From Kiritimatiellota bacterium (lineage in GTDB: Bacteria > Verrucomicrobiota > Kiritimatiellia > Kiritimatiellales > Tichowtungiaceae), in contig JACNKZ010000064.1 of the NCBI GenBank assembly GCA_014381785.1, forward strand, positions 1 to 57,982: 57,982 bases of DNA. Reading direction: 5' to 3'. The position numbers and the translations under genes were made by a program. Below the pieces are notes generated by a model, which made no database searches, was not told the DNA's origin, and saw only the letters and a program-made list of their open reading frames with translations. Below, piece by piece: positions 34,406 through 41,457 of the stretch (positions are counted from its first letter, which is position 1; each line of letters starts with the position of its first letter).

Positions 34406-35448
34406 TTTCTGAAATTCCAGAACGGTTTTTGGTGATCGGCCCCGAACGGATCGGTGATTCGGTTTTGAGCCTGCCGGCGGTGCAGCTTCTTCGGCAGGAG
34501 CATCCGGACGTTGAGATCACGGTGGCGGCTGCGCCGAAGCTCGAAGCCTTTTGGAACACGTGTCCGTCGATCAACCGTTTCCAACCCTTGGAAACTTTTT
34601 TTCCAATGGTTGGAAAATGGAAACAAACGCACTACGACCGCGTCTACATTCTGCCCAATTCGTTCCGTTCCGCATGGGTTTCCTTTATGGCGGGCATCCC
34701 GCGGCGCATCGGCGCGCGCGGCCACTGGCGCCGTCTGCTTCTGACCGAGGTGGTTCATCTCGGAAGCGGGCACCAGCAGTTCGAGGCAATGAATATTCTC
34801 GGGGTGCAGGGCGAGCCGCCCGCGCCGGAACTGCGCGTGCCGCCCGAAAGCTTCCAAACATTGGAAAGAAAACTGATGCATTTTCCAAACCTTGGAAAAA
34901 ACCGATCGGTTTTGTTCCAGGCATTGGAAAATGGCGCCGAGCGCCCGATGGGCGCCCGGCCGGTGATCACGATTTTGCCGGGCGCGCCGCACGATCCGTC
35001 CCGGCGCTGGCCCGCCACGCACTTTCTGCTGCTGGCCCGTAATCTCTGCTCCGCGCTCAACGCGGTGGTTCTGCTGGGCGGGGGGGCGGAGGATGTCGCG
35101 GTTTGCGAAAAGATTGCCGCCGCCGAACCGGATATCATTAATCTGGCCGGCGAAACCACGTTTCCCGAGTGGGCGGCGATGCTCAAGGCGAGCCACTGCG
35201 TGGTGAGCAATGAGAGCGGCGGGATGCATCTGGCCAGCGCGCTCGGCACTCCAGTGATCGGGCTTTACGGTCTGACGGATCCAAAAAAGACCGGCCCGCT
35301 GGGTAAGCATATTGTGTTTCAAAAGAGAGGGGAGCCGCAGGGCCGGAGCGTTAGGCGCGATCCCGATGCGTCGGCCCGTGCCCTCGCGCTGATCGGAGCG
35401 GACGAGGTGTTCATGGCGGTCAAAAATCTGCTGGCTAGTCTGCGTTAG
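34402..35448 (+). CDS. Glycosyltransferase family 9 (heptosyltransferase II-like)
   Basis: 348 aa, ATGA overlap with lpxK. GT9 proteins add heptose to the LPS inner core from ADP-heptose. Motifs: GPERIGDSVLSLPAVQLL, LPNSFRSAWVSFMAGIPRRIG, ITILPGAPHDPSRRWP, and SNESGGMHLASALGTPVIG. Exceptional feature: five copies of the TTCCAA dyad lie in the coding sequence (34579, 34601, 34852, 34883, 34915), giving FQPLE, FPMVGK, FQTLE, FPNLGK and FQALE in variable segments. Total length is still normal for GT9. Sugar specificity is inferred from context with lpxK. Confidence 0.9.
   Translation: MISEIPERFLVIGPERIGDSVLSLPAVQLLRQEHPDVEITVAAAPKLEAFWNTCPSINRFQPLETFFPMVGKWKQTHYDRVYILPNSFRSAWVSFMAGIPRRIGARGHWRRLLLTEVVHLGSGHQQFEAMNILGVQGEPPAPELRVPPESFQTLERKLMHFPNLGKNRSVLFQALENGAERPMGARPVITILPGAPHDPSRRWPATHFLLLARNLCSALNAVVLLGGGAEDVAVCEKIAAAEPDIINLAGETTFPEWAAMLKASHCVVSNESGGMHLASALGTPVIGLYGLTDPKKTGPLGKHIVFQKRGEPQGRSVRRDPDASARALALIGADEVFMAVKNLLASLR
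34579..34615. repeat. Pair of dyads in the GT9 gene, 22 bp apart
   Basis: TTCCAA-CCC-TTGGAA (34579-34593) and TTCCAA-TGG-TTGGAA (34601-34615), read in two different frames (FQPLE, then FPMVG). Nearly reverse complements of each other. Confidence 0.9.
34852..34929. repeat. Triplet of dyads in the GT9 gene, 31 and 32 bp apart
   Basis: TTCCAA-ACA-TTGGAA (34852), TTCCAA-ACC-TTGGAA (34883), TTCCAG-GCA-TTGGAA (34915, one mismatch). Frames alternate: FQTLE, FPNLG, FQALE. Confidence 0.9.
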
Positions 35449-35487
35449 TTTTTATTTGTCTTGTAAAATCCCGGCTAAAAAATAGAA

Positions 35488-36162
35488 ATGGAACCCATGA
35501 TAGAGAAACAGTTTAAACGGTCACCGGGGCGGGTTCTGGCGGGTCTGGCGGTGAGGACCTTTTTATATGCGCTTTTATTGGGAGCGATTGCATACGGCCT
35601 GCTGTGGGGAGCGGTGGTTTATGACGACGCTTTTTATGCTGAAACCGGTCCCGTCGAAATCATGCAGACCGTTTTTGCTCTGCTGACCGCGCTGGTTTTC
35701 CTTTTCGCGGGGCGGGTGGATAGAAACAAAGCGCCTTGCGGCATCGTTCTGTTCACGTTTCTTTTTTGTGCGGTGATCCGCGAATCGGATTATGTTCTGG
35801 ATACGCTGGTTTGCCGTCATGCCTGGAAGACCCTTGTTGCGGTGGTTCTCGTTTTTCTGACGCTTTATGTTTGGCGCAACGCGAAATCAGTCGGGCGGGC
35901 GCTGATGAGTTTTATGAATCAGCCGAGTTTCGGCATTCTGCTGAGCGGACTGCTGGTGCTGGTGGTTTTCTCTCGTCTGTTTGGTTACGGGCCGTTCTGG
36001 AAAGCTATTATGGACGACTCCAGCTATCGAACGGTGAAAACCATCGTTGAGGAAGGCGTTGAGCTGATGGGTTACTTCCTGATACTGGTCTCCTCCTTCG
36101 AATATCTGCACGACACCGTGATTGCCCGGCGGAACGAGTCAGATGCACTTTCGCCGAGTTGA
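35488..36162 (+). CDS. Predicted six-helix inner-membrane protein of unknown function
   Basis: 224 aa. I do not recognise a family. About six hydrophobic segments are visible: FLYALLLGAIAYGLLWGAVV, IMQTVFALLTALVFLFA, GIVLFTFLFCAVI, TLVAVVLVFLTLYVW, FGILLSGLLVLVVFSRLFG and LMGYFLILVSSFEYL. An acidic motif YDDAFYAETGPVE lies after the first helix and a conserved-looking CAVIRESDYVLD after the third. It follows the GT9 gene after 39 bp and may belong to the lpxK-GT9 unit or may be independent. Ends before a region of direct repeats. Confidence 0.75.
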   Translation: MEPMIEKQFKRSPGRVLAGLAVRTFLYALLLGAIAYGLLWGAVVYDDAFYAETGPVEIMQTVFALLTALVFLFAGRVDRNKAPCGIVLFTFLFCAVIRESDYVLDTLVCRHAWKTLVAVVLVFLTLYVWRNAKSVGRALMSFMNQPSFGILLSGLLVLVVFSRLFGYGPFWKAIMDDSSYRTVKTIVEEGVELMGYFLILVSSFEYLHDTVIARRNESDALSPS

Positions 36163-36195
36163 TCCGAGAAGGCATGAACGCGAGCACCTGAGATA

Positions 36196-36228
36196 AATCT
36201 CCTAAAATTAGTAGACACATCTCCTAAA
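36196..36228. repeat. Direct repeat ATCTCCTAAAA, 22 bp apart
   Basis: Two exact 11-bp copies at 36196-36206 and 36218-36228, the second ending 6 bp before the start of the AAA ATPase gene. Two-turn spacing suggests an operator. Confidence 0.6.
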
Positions 36229-36234
36229 AGCTGT

Positions 36235-37404
36235 ATGTTTATCCCGGTTATGGAAATTGTTAGAGAGTTTACAGCGATTTTAGAGAAGCGGCTGAAGGAG
36301 GATTTAAACTTCATTCAAGTGGTTCTCGGGCCTCGGCAGGTTGGAAAGACGACTGGATTGCGGCAGATCGCAGAAAAGTGGAGCGGGCCGGTGCAAACGG
36401 TTACTGCCGATGCAGCGGCTCCGCCATCGGCTGACTGGATTGAACTCAACTGGAAAATTGCTCGATCCAAAGGGCCCGGCACATTGCTAATTGTCGATGA
36501 AGTTCAAAAAATCCCCAATTGGAGTCAGGTTGTAAAACGGCTCTTTGATGAAGAGCGAGCCTTACGCCATTTGAAAGTTGTACTTCTAGGTTCAGCCAGT
36601 CTCTCGTTGCAAAAGGGATTGGCTGACAGCTTGGCTGGTCGCTATGAAGTTCTCCATGCCGGACATTGGAACCTGGCAGAGTGTCGCCGAGCCTTTGGGT
36701 GGGACTTAATGCGGTTTTTGAAATTCGGGGGCTATCCTGCCGCTGCGGAGCTAACGGGTGATGTGGATCGCTGGCGAGACTTCATCAATCACTCCATTAT
36801 AGAGCCTGTTTTGTCGAAAGACCTTTTGTCATTTGCGGTGGTCAATAAGCCCGCACTTTTCCGGCAGACCTTTTTGTTGAGTTTGGCTTATCCGGCCATG
36901 GAAGTGTCACTTCAAAAAATACTTGGGCAGTTGCAGGAGTCTGGAAACGTCAGCACGATCAAGCACTATCTGGAGCTTTTCGAAGGGGCGTATTTAATCA
37001 AAACACTTCAAAAATACAGTGGGTCTGAAATTCGGAAACGTGGCTCAAGCCCGAAGATTGTTCCGTTGAATACCGCGTTGGTGAATGCGCAGGGAACGCC
37101 GGAAGGACTAGAACATAATCCGGAACAATTGGGTCGAATTTTTGAATGTGCCATCGGGGCAGAACTTCATCGGCAAGCGGATGAGCTGTATTATTGGCGG
37201 GACGGGAAGGAAGAAGTCGACTTTGTTGCGATCTGTGGCGATCAGGTTTTTGCAATCGAAGTAAAATCCGGACGGATTCGACGCACGGGCGGATTGATCA
37301 AGTTCACACAACGCTATCCGAAAGCGATCCCGGTTGTTATTGATTTGGAAAAAGGAACCCGTCTGCTGGAGGGCATGGCCTTAGAAAATATTTTGAGGGC
37401 CTAA
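36235..37404 (+). CDS. AAA ATPase with DUF4143 C-terminal domain (copy 1)
   Basis: 389 aa (an alternative ATG at 36250 is possible; no clear ribosome site for either). AAA_14-type N-terminal domain: Walker A LGPRQVGKTTG (res. ~32-42), Walker B LLIVDEVQKIPNWS. A winged-helix/linker segment follows, then DUF4143 with HNPEQLGRIFECAIGAEL and the nuclease-like motif YYWRDGKEEVDFVA...AIEVKSG, whose D/E-x-K residues resemble a PD-(D/E)XK core. This family is widespread, often horizontally moved; function unknown. Stands alone at the edge of the surface-sugar locus. Copies 2 and 3 lie at 39260 and 51292 but are only distantly related to it. Confidence 0.88.
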   Translation: MFIPVMEIVREFTAILEKRLKEDLNFIQVVLGPRQVGKTTGLRQIAEKWSGPVQTVTADAAAPPSADWIELNWKIARSKGPGTLLIVDEVQKIPNWSQVVKRLFDEERALRHLKVVLLGSASLSLQKGLADSLAGRYEVLHAGHWNLAECRRAFGWDLMRFLKFGGYPAAAELTGDVDRWRDFINHSIIEPVLSKDLLSFAVVNKPALFRQTFLLSLAYPAMEVSLQKILGQLQESGNVSTIKHYLELFEGAYLIKTLQKYSGSEIRKRGSSPKIVPLNTALVNAQGTPEGLEHNPEQLGRIFECAIGAELHRQADELYYWRDGKEEVDFVAICGDQVFAIEVKSGRIRRTGGLIKFTQRYPKAIPVVIDLEKGTRLLEGMALENILRA

Positions 37405-37702
37405 ACCTACGTATTGCATGAAGAAAACGAACTGAACGCCGCTGGGGGCTTCATATTTTAAGAGATCCAAAAGGCTTGGGGTGTCTTGCGGTGCCGTTTG
37501 ATTAGCTATGATCCTGTTCAAATGACTTTATCGAAGACCCCGTTGCTTCGGGGCTGTCCATGCTTGCCACTTTTTCCTTCGGACCTTCTTTTGAAAGTTG
37601 TCCGCCAGCGAATTTCGGGAATGATCCGCTTTTCATCGTGCAATCGACCGAATATGTGGTTAAGAATGTTTCTTCTTTTCGGGGTTTTTAAATTAGGAAA
37701 AT
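37405..37702. other. Intergenic region before the sugar dehydrogenase gene
   Basis: 298 bp. No gene is credible; the open frame 37486-37770 reads into the dehydrogenase gene in another frame. It contains CCCCGTTGCTTCGGGG (37541-37556, a small stem) and, at its end, a T-rich stretch and AGGAAAAT before the ATG. It probably holds the promoter of the polysaccharide locus, but I cannot place it. Confidence 0.4.
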
Positions 37703-39034
37703 ATGAATCTTTCGGATGTAAAAATTGGGATTATCGGGTTGGGTTATGTGGGCCTTCCGCTGGCGGTTGAATTCGGCAAGCAGTATCCAACGGTCGGATT
37801 CGACATCAACGGGAAACGGGTGGCTGAGTTGCAGTCCGGTCACGATGCAACGCTGGAAACCTCGCCCGAAGAGATTGCCGCCGCAAAGCGGCTGTCTTTT
37901 ACAACGGATAACTCTGAACTGAGAACTTGTAACTGTTACGTAGTAACGGTACCCACTCCCGTTGATGCGTCCAAGCGCCCTGATTTGACCCCGCTGATCA
38001 AGGCCAGCGAAACCATCGGACGGGTCATTTCAAAAGGAGACGTGGTCATTTATGAATCCACGGTCTATCCGGGTGCCACTGAAGAGGATTGCATCCCAGT
38101 CATCGAGCGCGTCTCCGACCTGAAATTCATTTCCTCCAACGTCCCACATTCTACATCCCACATCCCACAAGCAGAAACCGAAGGTTTCTACGCCGGTTAT
38201 AGTCCCGAGAGGATCAATCCGGGCGATAAACAGCGCCGGTTGACCAACATTGTAAAAATAACATCCGGTTCAACGCCGGAAATCGCTGATTTTGTGGATG
38301 CGCTTTATCGGAGTATTTTGACCGTGGAGACTCATAAAGCCTCCTCCATCAAGGTGGCCGAAGCGGCCAAAGTGATCGAAAACACCCAGCGCGATGTCAA
38401 TATTGCCTTGGTGAACGAGCTGGCCAAAATCTTTAGCCTGATGGGGATCGACACACTGGAAGTATTGGAAGCTGCCGGAACCAAGTGGAATTTCTTGCCA
38501 TTCCGTCCGGGACTGGTCGGCGGGCACTGTATTGGGGTTGACCCTTATTATCTGACCTTTAAGGCGGAGGCGGTCGGTTACCATCCCGAAATGATTCTGG
38601 CCGAACGTCGCGTCAACGACAGCATGGGCCCGTTTATTGTCGATCAGGTCGTTAAACTCATGCTTAAAAAGCGGATTCATGTGGTCGACTCGAACATTCT
38701 TGTGTTGGGAATCACCTTTAAAGAGAACTGCCCCGACATCCGCAACACCCGTGTCACCGACATTGTTAAAGGGCTGGAAGTGTACGGCGCCAACGTCACC
38801 GTCTGCGATCCATGGGCCGACCCCAAAGAAGTCCGCAAGGAATACGACATCTCCCTGGCAACTAGCATTCAGCAACTAGCAACTGGCCAATACGATGCAA
38901 TCGTATTGGCCGTGGCTCATGACGAATTTAAATCGATGACCACGGACGAACTCCGCAATCTATGCGCGGAAAACAGCGTTGTGTACGACATCAAAAGTGT
39001 TCTTCCTGTAGGAGAGATCGACGGGCGGCTTTAA
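37703..39034 (+). CDS. Nucleotide-sugar dehydrogenase (UDP-HexNAc 6-dehydrogenase type, TviB/WbpA-like)
   Basis: 443 aa. NAD-dependent four-electron oxidation of a UDP-sugar C6 to the uronate for capsule or O-antigen. N-terminal Rossmann motif [51 protein letters not shown], catalytic Cys in [16 protein letters not shown], and the third domain [14 protein letters not shown]. Oddities: three 7-bp-phased tracts lie in the gene. One (38143-38170) encodes the extra [10 protein letters not shown] loop before [10 protein letters not shown]; another (38858-38892) encodes [11 protein letters not shown] near the end. The gene starts the polysaccharide cluster. Confidence 0.92.
   Translation: MNLSDVKIGIIGLGYVGLPLAVEFGKQYPTVGFDINGKRVAELQSGHDATLETSPEEIAAAKRLSFTTDNSELRTCNCYVVTVPTPVDASKRPDLTPLIKASETIGRVISKGDVVIYESTVYPGATEEDCIPVIERVSDLKFISSNVPHSTSHIPQAETEGFYAGYSPERINPGDKQRRLTNIVKITSGSTPEIADFVDALYRSILTVETHKASSIKVAEAAKVIENTQRDVNIALVNELAKIFSLMGIDTLEVLEAAGTKWNFLPFRPGLVGGHCIGVDPYYLTFKAEAVGYHPEMILAERRVNDSMGPFIVDQVVKLMLKKRIHVVDSNILVLGITFKENCPDIRNTRVTDIVKGLEVYGANVTVCDPWADPKEVRKEYDISLATSIQQLATGQYDAIVLAVAHDEFKSMTTDELRNLCAENSVVYDIKSVLPVGEIDGRL
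37910..37937. repeat. Heptad tract in the dehydrogenase gene (AACTNNN units)
   Basis: Four 7-mers beginning AACT, encoding NSELRTCNC. Confidence 0.7.
38143..38170. repeat. Heptad tract in the dehydrogenase gene (CCCACAT units)
   Basis: CCCACAT, TCTACAT, CCCACAT, CCCACAA in register; encodes a loop with [10 protein letters not shown]. Confidence 0.85.
38858..38892. repeat. Heptad tract in the dehydrogenase gene (GCAACTA units)
   Basis: Units GCAACTA, GCATTCA, GCAACTA, GCAACTG, GCCAATA in register; encodes [11 protein letters not shown]. Confidence 0.85.
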
Positions 39035-39152
39035 CGAGGGCGTAGCACATTTTAACGACTTCAACGTTATTCCCCCTTCATCCTTCACGGCCCGTGAAAT
39101 CAGCGAATCTGTCCCGTGGAAACGATTTCCCCGTGAGCGTATTTCACCGGGC

Positions 39153-39187
39153 TCATCTTTCCTCCCCCATCTTTTCCCTCGCCCGCA
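39153..39187. repeat. Heptad tract CATCTTT (upstream flank of ATPase copy 2)
   Basis: CATCTTT, CCTCCCC, CATCTTT, TCCCTCG in 7-bp phase. A close copy lies at 40539-40566 on the other side of the ATPase gene. Confidence 0.75.
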
Positions 39188-39259
39188 CCCGATCCCTGGG
39201 TCATTGAAATATCATATGTCGTGCTTGACATTTCACGGCTAACGGGTAGATTCACTGTA

Positions 39260-40405
39260 ATGATTGCTAGAGATAAAGATAGAAACCAGCTGTTGACGCT
39301 GATGAGCGAATTCCCCGTTACGGCTATTCTCGGGCCAAGACAGTCCGGAAAAACCACGCTAGCCAGAGAGTTTTCTTCGGATCATTTCTTTGATTTGGAG
39401 AATCCGGCTGATTTAGCTATGTTCGATGACCCTCAACTGGCTCTGAGTTCGCTCTCGGGAATGATCATTATTGATGAGGTTCAGAGAGTTCCCGAGTTGT
39501 TCCCGTTGATTCGGCATTTAGTGGATACCCGGAAGGATCAGCGGTATCTGATTTTAGGGAGCGCTTCGCGGGATTTGATTCGACAGTCATCAGAATCGCT
39601 CGCCGGGCGCATTGCCTATCATGAATTACAGGGGTTTAGGCTGGATGATATCGGCGCGGTGTCCTGGCGTCATCTTTGGTTGCGCGGCGGGTTGCCTCTT
39701 TCATTCACCGCGCGAACCGAAGAACAAAGCCAACGGTGGTTGCAACAGTATATTTCCACCTTTCTGGAGCGGGACATTCCGCAACTCGGAATTACCATTC
39801 CTGCGGCCACATTGCGTCGATTCTGGACGATGCTTTGTCATTATCACGGTCAGGTCATCAATTATTCCGAGTTCGCTAGATCGTTTGGTGTTTCCGACAT
39901 GACGGTTCGGCATTACATGGATATCTTAGAAGGAACCTTCATGGTTCGCTTATTGCGACCTTGGCATACCAATACAGGAAAGCGATTAGTGAAACGACCG
40001 AAGGTCTACGTTCGTGATTCCGGCTTATTTCATTCGTTGTTGTCTATTGAGTCTGAGCGGGATCTATTGACCCACAACAAGTTAGGGGCCTCTTGGGAGG
40101 GGTTTGCTTTAGAGGCAGTTTCCCGCTGCCTTGGAAAACGGAACGAGGAGTTATCTTTTTGGGCAACGCATTCGGGTGCTGAGGTTGATCTTTTCTGGCA
40201 GGCTCAGGGGACCAACTGGGCGGTTGAGGTGAAATATGGAAGTGCTCCCAAATTAACACCCTCTATGAAAAGTGCCGTTGCTGATTTGGATCTTGCGCAT
40301 CTTTGGGTGGTCTATCCCGGTGAAAAATCCTACCCACTGGCAGATCGCGTGAGCACGTTGCCAATTTCTTTCTTAGGGTCACCTTGGGCTTATCCCCGCG
40401 ACTGA
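39260..40405 (+). CDS. AAA ATPase with DUF4143 C-terminal domain (copy 2)
   Basis: 381 aa from ATG 39260; a longer frame from 39221 adds 13 doubtful residues. Walker A ILGPRQSGKTTLARE, FFDLENPADLAMF, Walker B GMIIIDEVQRVPELF, sensor-like LILGSASRDL, then the DUF4143 part with KVYVRDSGLFHSLL, LGASWEGFALEAV and WATHSGAEVDLFW...WAVEVKYG. Classic DUF4143 architecture, role unknown. It lies between two CATCTTT heptad tracts and after the dehydrogenase gene. Beyond it, at 41027-41128, is the tail of a second dehydrogenase, so the gene seems to have entered a rearranged region. Confidence 0.9.
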   Translation: MIARDKDRNQLLTLMSEFPVTAILGPRQSGKTTLAREFSSDHFFDLENPADLAMFDDPQLALSSLSGMIIIDEVQRVPELFPLIRHLVDTRKDQRYLILGSASRDLIRQSSESLAGRIAYHELQGFRLDDIGAVSWRHLWLRGGLPLSFTARTEEQSQRWLQQYISTFLERDIPQLGITIPAATLRRFWTMLCHYHGQVINYSEFARSFGVSDMTVRHYMDILEGTFMVRLLRPWHTNTGKRLVKRPKVYVRDSGLFHSLLSIESERDLLTHNKLGASWEGFALEAVSRCLGKRNEELSFWATHSGAEVDLFWQAQGTNWAVEVKYGSAPKLTPSMKSAVADLDLAHLWVVYPGEKSYPLADRVSTLPISFLGSPWAYPRD

Positions 40406-40700
40406 TCGACCTATCGGGGCAGGGCGGGTTCCCTGCATTTCAACAAGGCCGCAGGCCGTTCAGCGCCTTCAATAAGGGCTTTGTTTTCCGCCTTCGGCGG
40501 ATCTGCCGGAGGCAGACAACGAGGGAGTATCCCTTTTCATCTTTCACACCCCATCTTTCCCCTCGCTCTGCAGTCGAAGCCCCGCTATATTCGACCCGTC
40601 TTTTTCGAGTCGAGAAAGGGATAAGGATGAAGAGCGTGGAAAACAAAAATAACGATTTAGGCGGACTGACCCTTTTTATTCCGCTTTTTCCGGAGATTTT
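40406..40700. other. Repeat-rich intergenic region between ATPase copy 2 and the MNT gene
   Basis: 295 bp. Contains CCGCCTTCGGCGGATCTGCC-type inverted sequence at 40490-40520, a CATCTTT heptad tract at 40539-40566 (near-copy of 39153-39187), and CGGACTGACCC (40662-40672), which resembles the unit repeated at 41297-41437. An open frame spans it but reads as repeat DNA. TTTTCCGGAG precedes the MNT ATG. Confidence 0.5.
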
Positions 40701-41000
40701 ATGAGTCGGAAAGAGAGCATTTTAGAATTGTTGAGTTCTCATGCAGATGCATTGCATCGAATGGGCGTGGCCGCCATTGGTCTGTTCGGTTCGGTTGTGC
40801 GGGGTGAAGACTCTCCATCCAGCGATGTGGATATTCTTGTGGAGTTCGAGGAGCAGAAGAACACCTTCAACAATTTTAACGCGCTCTGTGATTTTCTGGA
40901 GCAGACGATCGGCGATCACTACGATCTGGTCACGCGCAACAGCCTGAGCCCCTACATGGGTCCGCACATCCTCAATGAGGTCGAATATGCCGTTTTTTAG
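40701..41000 (+). CDS. MNT-type minimal nucleotidyltransferase (possible antitoxin without its HEPN partner)
   Basis: 99 aa. The nucleotidyltransferase core is clear: GLFGSVVRGEDSPSSDVDIL gives GSxxRG and the D-x-D pair, with a third acidic residue in HYDLVTR. Such proteins usually pair with a HEPN (DUF86) toxin encoded just downstream and modify it by AMPylation. Here the next open frame begins MPFF at 40988, where a HEPN gene would start, but it breaks down after a few codons and runs into a dehydrogenase remnant. So the partner seems lost or displaced. Confidence 0.82.
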   Translation: MSRKESILELLSSHADALHRMGVAAIGLFGSVVRGEDSPSSDVDILVEFEEQKNTFNNFNALCDFLEQTIGDHYDLVTRNSLSPYMGPHILNEVEYAVF

Positions 41001-41026
41001 CCAAACGTCTTCGCGGGCTTTAGCTG

Positions 41027-41128
41027 ATGAGTTGTTCAGAAGAGCTGTTCAATCCGCGTGCAGAGAGCGGTATGGTGTACGACATCAAAAGCGTCCTGCC
41101 GATTTCAGAAATTGATGGACGGCTTTAG
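41027..41128 (+). pseudogene. Remnant 3' end of a second nucleotide-sugar dehydrogenase
   Basis: The frame ends [17 protein letters not shown] followed by TAG. The intact dehydrogenase (37703-39034) ends [17 protein letters not shown]. The DNA differs at many third positions, so this is the tail of a paralogue rather than a fresh copy. The ~14 codons upstream (MSCSEELFNPRAE...) only loosely resemble the family. The rest of the gene is absent. Confidence 0.8.
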
Positions 41129-41457
41129 TTTTTGACGGACGATTTTGAGATAGAAAGTTTTTGTTGGGCAAAAACCAAGCGCTATCGGCACTGGCGAAGA
41201 CCCCCGACGGTAAGGTACCTTGCGTTGATTAAAGGTTGCAGATTAACGAAAGAATTTTGATGGCAGCGGGTGAAGGGCAGAAAACGGAGCCGGTGTTTTT
41301 GGAAATGCCAAAGGTTAGAAAAGTCAGAATTCAAGGACTGACCCCGTTTCTAGAAAAGTCAGAATTCAAGGACTGACCCCGTTTTTTGGAAATGCCAAAG
41401 GTTGGAAAAGTCAGAATTCAAGGACTGACCCCGTTTCTACATTTTTAAAATTTATTT
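41129..41457. repeat. Direct-repeat cluster beside the IS element (units at 41316, 41351, 41403)
   Basis: 41129-41296 shows no gene. From 41297, a 35-bp unit containing GTCAGAATTCAAGGACTGAC occurs three times (41316-41350, 41351-41385, 41403-41437). The outer two are preceded by TTTTTGGAAATGCCAAAGG. A near-dyad TGCCAA-AGG-TTGGAA is at 41393-41407. The repeats lie outside the IS ends and look like a REP-type array. Confidence 0.8.

Noticed and set aside
40384-40704. 106-codon open frame between ATPase copy 2 and the MNT gene
   Set aside because: Runs through inverted repeats and a heptad tract; no protein family and no ribosome site.
41297-41437. CRISPR array of three repeats
   Set aside because: Repeats are adjacent or have repeated intervening sequence, not unique spacers; no cas genes nearby.
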